A DNA stretch of 64,000 bases, taken from contig CM039510.1 in the NCBI GenBank assembly GCA_022432975.1, positions 15,456,381 through 15,520,380 on the forward strand, written 5' to 3'. The notes beneath the pieces were generated by a model, which saw nothing but the letters and a program-made list of their open reading frames with translations, ran no database searches and was not told where the DNA came from. Shown here piece after piece: positions 60,251-64,000 of the stretch. Made by a program: the position numbers and the translations under genes. This DNA comes from Begonia masoniana (taxonomy: Eukaryota; Streptophyta; Magnoliopsida; Cucurbitales; Begoniaceae). Numbering within the stretch: the stretch's first letter is position 1; every line of letters starts with the position of its first letter.

Positions 60251-60398
60251 AAAACCAGGTTCTAAAACCGATTCTCCAGACTGCCTCCCGGCACTGACCT
60301 GTCACTTGAGTACTCTCCAGCAACTGTAAGTATTTATGATTTTAGTAAATGTCACTAAGTTAAGATGTATCTATAACTATGTGTTTAGGAACCCCAAT

Positions 60399-61238
60399 AT
60401 GGTTAGAGGTCAGCAGAGAGAGACCAATGAGGATAGCAATACCATTGCTCAGTTGACAGAGTTGGTCATGCGCCAATCTCACAAGATCGAACAACTGATG
60501 ACTGCCAAGGAGGAACAAGGCAACTCCAGTAATAATGCAACTCATGATCATGGGGGTGAGCGTTTTCACCGTCTTCGACCCCCGGTGTTTAATGGACAGG
60601 TTTCAGATCCTATCTATGCTGAGGAGTGGGCTCGAAAGATAGAAGACATGTTTAAGTATGCGAAGGTTGATGAAGGAGATAAGGTCACGTACGCTGTCTT
60701 TCATTTGGAATTGGGTGCAAGGCATTGGTGGGATTCAATCCAGAACACCGCTAATGCCGGAGCTATGACTTGGGAGACGTTCAAGATCGCTTTCTTTGAC
60801 AAGTACTTCAATAAGACTGTTCGGGCCAGCAAGAAGAAGGAATTCATGAACCTGCGACAAACTGGCTCTGTGACGGACTACATATCCAAGTTTGATGCTT
60901 TGTCGCGGTTTGCTCCCCGAATGATTGAGGATGATGAGGACAGGATTTACCAATTTGTTCAAGGACTAAAGCCGAGTTTGTACGTGAAAGTAAAGACTGC
61001 TGGGGTACACAATGTACCTTATGGAGAAGTGACGGCTAAGGCATTGGAGCTGGAAGAGGCTGAGATGACAGCATATGCACAGCGTTAGCAACCAAGGAAG
61101 TTCACGAAGGAAACTCAGTCGCCACCTCGTCAGAACAAAGGATGGCAGCCGCAACAGAACAGAGGGCCACAGCAACAACAGCAAGGTATAAAGAGACCCT
61201 TCAATCCAAATGATGACCAAGGGAAGGGAAAACGACCA
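60399..61238 (+). pseudogene. gag: Ty3 gag with one in-frame TAG
   Basis: ATG at 60399 (MVRGQQRETNED) was chosen because it follows the primer site and starts recognisable Gag. The open frame reaches further up to 60336 but without Gag character. The capsid domain runs about residues 50-225, with FNGQVSDPIYAEEWARKIED, HLELGARHWWDSI and EFMNLRQTGSVTDYISKFDA. TAG at 61086-61088 is codon 230. The same frame then continues through a glutamine-rich linker into the zinc knuckle and protease without another stop. The stop could come from a C-to-T change of CAG. Confidence 0.85.
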
Positions 61239-64000
61239 TTGGCCCCTCTATGCCCCAACTGCCAGAAGAACCACCATGGTGAGTGCAAGTTGCATTTTGG
61301 CCGATGCTTCAGGTGTGACAAAGTTGGACATATAGTCAGAGACTGCCCCATGCCGCCAGATCCGAACCGTGCAAGGGTAGCACCAAGAGTCTATGCAATG
61401 ATGGAGGATGAGGAAACCGTGCAGCATACAGTCATAACAGGTACCATTATGATCTGTGGTTTTTCTGCTTACACGCTTATTGATACGGGAGCCACACACT
61501 CGTTTATATCAACTCTGTTTGTATGCCGACACAACTTAGAACTTTTACCAGCCGAAAGGTCATATGATGTTATGTTACCATCGGGGAAGTCCCTACATTC
61601 TGAACAGATTGTTAAAGGTGATGTTGTGACCTTAGGAAGTAAGAAACTATATGTAGAACTGGTTGTAATTGACATGAAAGGGTATGAGGTGATATTAGGG
61701 ATGGATTGGTTATCCAGGCATTATGCCACGATAAGTTGTAGGTCTGGATTAGTAGAGTTCCGACCCCCAAATGGAGATCGTTATACCTTCCAAGCTATCC
61801 CAAAAATAAGTAAAATGCCAATTATAACTTCACTAGAGGCTCAACGGATATTGAAAGATGGTTGTGATTGTTATCTAGCTAGTGTAATGGATACCCGAGC
61901 GAAGAATAAGATAGAGCTACAAGATATTTCTATAGTCCGAGAGTTCCCTGAAGCATTCTTGGACGATTTGCCAGGATTACCACCTGATAGGGAAATAGAG
62001 TTTGTAATTGATACATATCCCGAGGCATTACCTGTGTCTAAGAATCCTTACCGTATGGCACCTGTCGAATTAAAAGAATTAAAAGTCCAATTACATGAGT
62101 TAGTAGACAAGGGATTCATACGCTCTAGTAGCTCTCCCTGGGGTGCGTCTGTCTTATTTGTCAAGAAGAAGGATGGTTCTTTGAGGATGTGCATAGATTA
62201 CAGAGAATTGAACAAACTGACGATTAAGAACAAGTACCCCTTGCCCCGGATTGATGATTTGTTTGACCAACTGGAAGGAGCAAAAGTGTTTTCAAAAGTA
62301 GATTTACGTTCGGGGTATTACCAACTGAAGGTTAAGGAAAGTGACATACCTAAGACAGCTTTTAGGACCCGTTATGGACATTATGAATTCCTGGTGATGT
62401 CGTTTGGGTTGACCAACGCACCTGCAGCCTTCATGGACTTAATGAATCGAGTGTTTCGTGAGTATTTGGACAAATTTGTAATTGTGTTTATAGATGATAT
62501 TCTTATATACTCGCAGACAGAAGCTGACCATGCAGAACACTTAAGGATAGTTTTGACAACCCTGAAACAGCATCAACTGTATGCCAAGTTATCTAAATGT
62601 GAATTCTGGTTGAGTAAGGTCAACTTTTTAGGCCATGTCATTTCTGCTGAAGGTATATCAGTAGACCCAACCAAGATTCAGGCTGTTAAGGACTGGACCA
62701 CAGCCAAGGAATGTCAGTGAAGTCCGTAGTTTTCTTGGCTTGGCAGGTTATTATAGGAAGTTTATTAAAGGATTTTCTATGCTAGCTAAGCCTTTATCTA
62801 ATTTGACAAAGAGGGACACCAAATACTCTTGGACCAAAGCTTGTGAAGATGGCTTCCTGACACTTAAACTAAAGTTAACGACAGCTCCACTATTGACCCT
62901 CCCAACCGAAGAAGGGAAGTTTAGTGTTTATTGTGATGCGTTCAAAGTCGGACTAGGGTGTGTTTTGATGCAATAAGGCAAAGTTATAGCGTATGCCTCT
63001 AGGCAGCTAAAAAGTTACGAGCAGAACTACCCCACTCACGATTTGGAATTAACCGCAGTTGTATTTGCGCTAAAGATTTGGAGACACTATTTGTATGGAC
63101 GACAGTGCGAAGTATTTTCTGACCATAAGAGCTTGAAATATCTCTTCACTAAAAAAGAATTAAACATGAGACAGAGACGTTGGTTAGAATTTGTTAAAGA
63201 CTATGACTTCGAAATTAAGTATCATCCAGGCAAGGCTAATGCTGTAGCTGATGCCTTGAGCAGAATGTCAGCAACAATGCAACCCGCGATATCAGCTGTG
63301 TCTATACCTTTGAGGACAGAGATTCAGAAATTGGAATTAGAGTTAGTTCCTGAACTGTCGAGTCTACTTGCTACTCTAACTATCCAACCAACCATTTTGG
63401 AAAAGATCAAAGAAGCACAACAGAAGAACTTAGAGGAGAATAACAGAATATTGATCAAGATGAAGGACGCCACCTCCGAGTTTAGTCTCTCCAAGGATGG
63501 GATCCTGAAGTTTAGAGATAGATGGTATGTCCCTAGTGATGAAGGGTTACGTAAGTTAATTCTGGCCGAAGCCCATTCATCTTCCTTCTCTGTGCACCCT
63601 GGTAACACCAAGATGTATCGGGATTTAAGGTTATATTATTGGTGGCCAAACATGAAGAGGGATGTGGCTAAGTTTGTAGAATCATGTTTGGTATGCCAAC
63701 AAGTTAAAGCAGAACATCAACGCCCTGGAGGTACCCTTCAGCCTCTACCTATTCCTGAATGGAAGTGGGAAAACATCGCCATGGATTTTGTTGTAGGTTT
63801 GCCAAAGACAACTAAAGGACATGATAGTATTTGGGTCGTGATTGACAGAATGACCAAGTCAGCTCACTTCTTACCTGTAAAGATGACCTACACAATGGAC
63901 CAACTGGCGAACTTGTATGTTCAAGAAATTCTAAGGTTACATGGAACACCGGTATCCATTGTCTCTGATCGTGACCCCAGGTTCACCTCACGATTTTGGA
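61239..64000 (+). pseudogene. pol: Ty3 NC-PR-RT-RH-INT, with a frameshift and one stop
   Basis: [12 protein letters not shown] and the knuckle [14 protein letters not shown] (61305-61346) come first, then protease [11 protein letters not shown] (61486), and RT with [20 protein letters not shown] and FIDDILIYS (62487). Near 62708 one extra base shifts the frame, so the first segment ends at 62720. RNase H and the following sequence continue from 62725. TAA at 62974-62976 interrupts RNase H directly after VLMQ. From 62977 the frame is open to the window end (about 341 codons), with DALSRM, integrase [28 protein letters not shown] and SDRDPRF. Catalytic residues seen are intact, so only three lesions separate this copy from a coding one. 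Confidence 0.9.

Larger units (their letters stand above)
57760..64000 (+). mobile_element. Ty3/gypsy element (Tekay/Del-like), 5' part, runs off the window
   Basis: LTR 57760-60234 (TGTAACACC...GTCGTTACA, 2475 bp) is followed by TGGTATCAGAGC (60239-60250), then gag, protease, RT, RNase H and integrase in Ty3 order. The 3' LTR is outside the window, so age and target duplication cannot be judged. ATCTT (57755-57759) would be the expected duplication. Motif style ([24 protein letters not shown]) fits the Tekay/Del branch of chromoviruses. The chromodomain, if present, lies beyond 64000. Confidence 0.93.

Noticed and set aside
60360..61675. Minus-strand ORFs opposite Ty3 gag and pol
   Set aside because: They lack domains and mirror the coding strand of a recognised gag-pol.
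60399..64000. Integrated pararetrovirus or other plant virus
   Set aside because: An LTR, an initiator-Met primer site and integrase after RNase H identify a Ty3 retrotransposon. No movement protein or viral coat protein was seen.
1..64000. tRNA or rRNA genes
   Set aside because: No cloverleaf with A and B boxes and no rRNA core sequence was recognised by eye; the GGTATCAGAGC hits are primer sites. A tRNAscan run would settle it.

Overview
The window is nuclear DNA from a flowering plant, probably a eudicot. It is AT-rich, contains a spliced plant gene with GT-AG introns, and is otherwise built almost entirely from LTR retrotransposons. I cannot name the species from the sequence.

One host gene is clear. 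On the + strand, eleven exons between 6261 and 19711 join into a 380-residue protein with an OTU deubiquitinase domain, a UBA-like helical segment and a C-terminal SEC-C zinc motif. This is the architecture of plant OTU7 (Arabidopsis OTU7 type). Its reading frame is intact, although intron 5 (8360-18243) has grown to 9.9 kb through nested insertions. These are a Ty1/copia element (8485-18010, TSD ATGGT) holding a 361-bp TRIM in its gag (9505-9865). A short gag-only Ty3-type element (13325-17977) sits two bases inside the copia 3' LTR, and a 2.7-kb solo LTR (14361-17103, TSD GTGAA) sits inside that.

Upstream, 1-5000 holds an LTR fragment, a Ty3 pol tail, an unidentified GC-rich ORF and an old, diverged LTR pair. 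From 20600 to 24310 there is a decayed Ty3 pol fragment followed by LTR-like direct repeats, and 24310-27119 has nothing I recognise.

The central 30 kb (27125-57458, TSD ATTTT) is a single minus-strand Ty1/copia element of Sirevirus type that other elements have split. A solo LTR (36360-38953, TSD TATAT) interrupts its gag-pol. A second solo LTR (39698-55569, called B below) interrupts gag. Inside B lie an 11-kb minus-strand Ty3 element (41081-52055, TSD TAAAA, called C) and another solo LTR (52507-54979, TSD ATTTC, called E). Inside C's left LTR lies one more solo LTR (41784-43844, TSD AAAAC, called D). That is four levels of nesting, nearly all with readable target duplications.

The right end (57760-64000) is the 5' part of a Tekay/Del-like Ty3 element with a 2475-bp LTR, an initiator-Met primer site, gag and most of pol. 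Pol is broken by one stop in gag, one frameshift and one stop in RNase H.

The most unusual pattern is that the Ty3 LTRs carry clusters of short dyad-symmetric repeats in the same place, a few hundred bases from the LTR 3' end. One class has a CGATCGATCG core whose flanking arms change in a compensating way between LTRs. The other has the core CGGnnGATG, often next to TGACGTCA. A related core fills the expanded minisatellite in the copia LTR.
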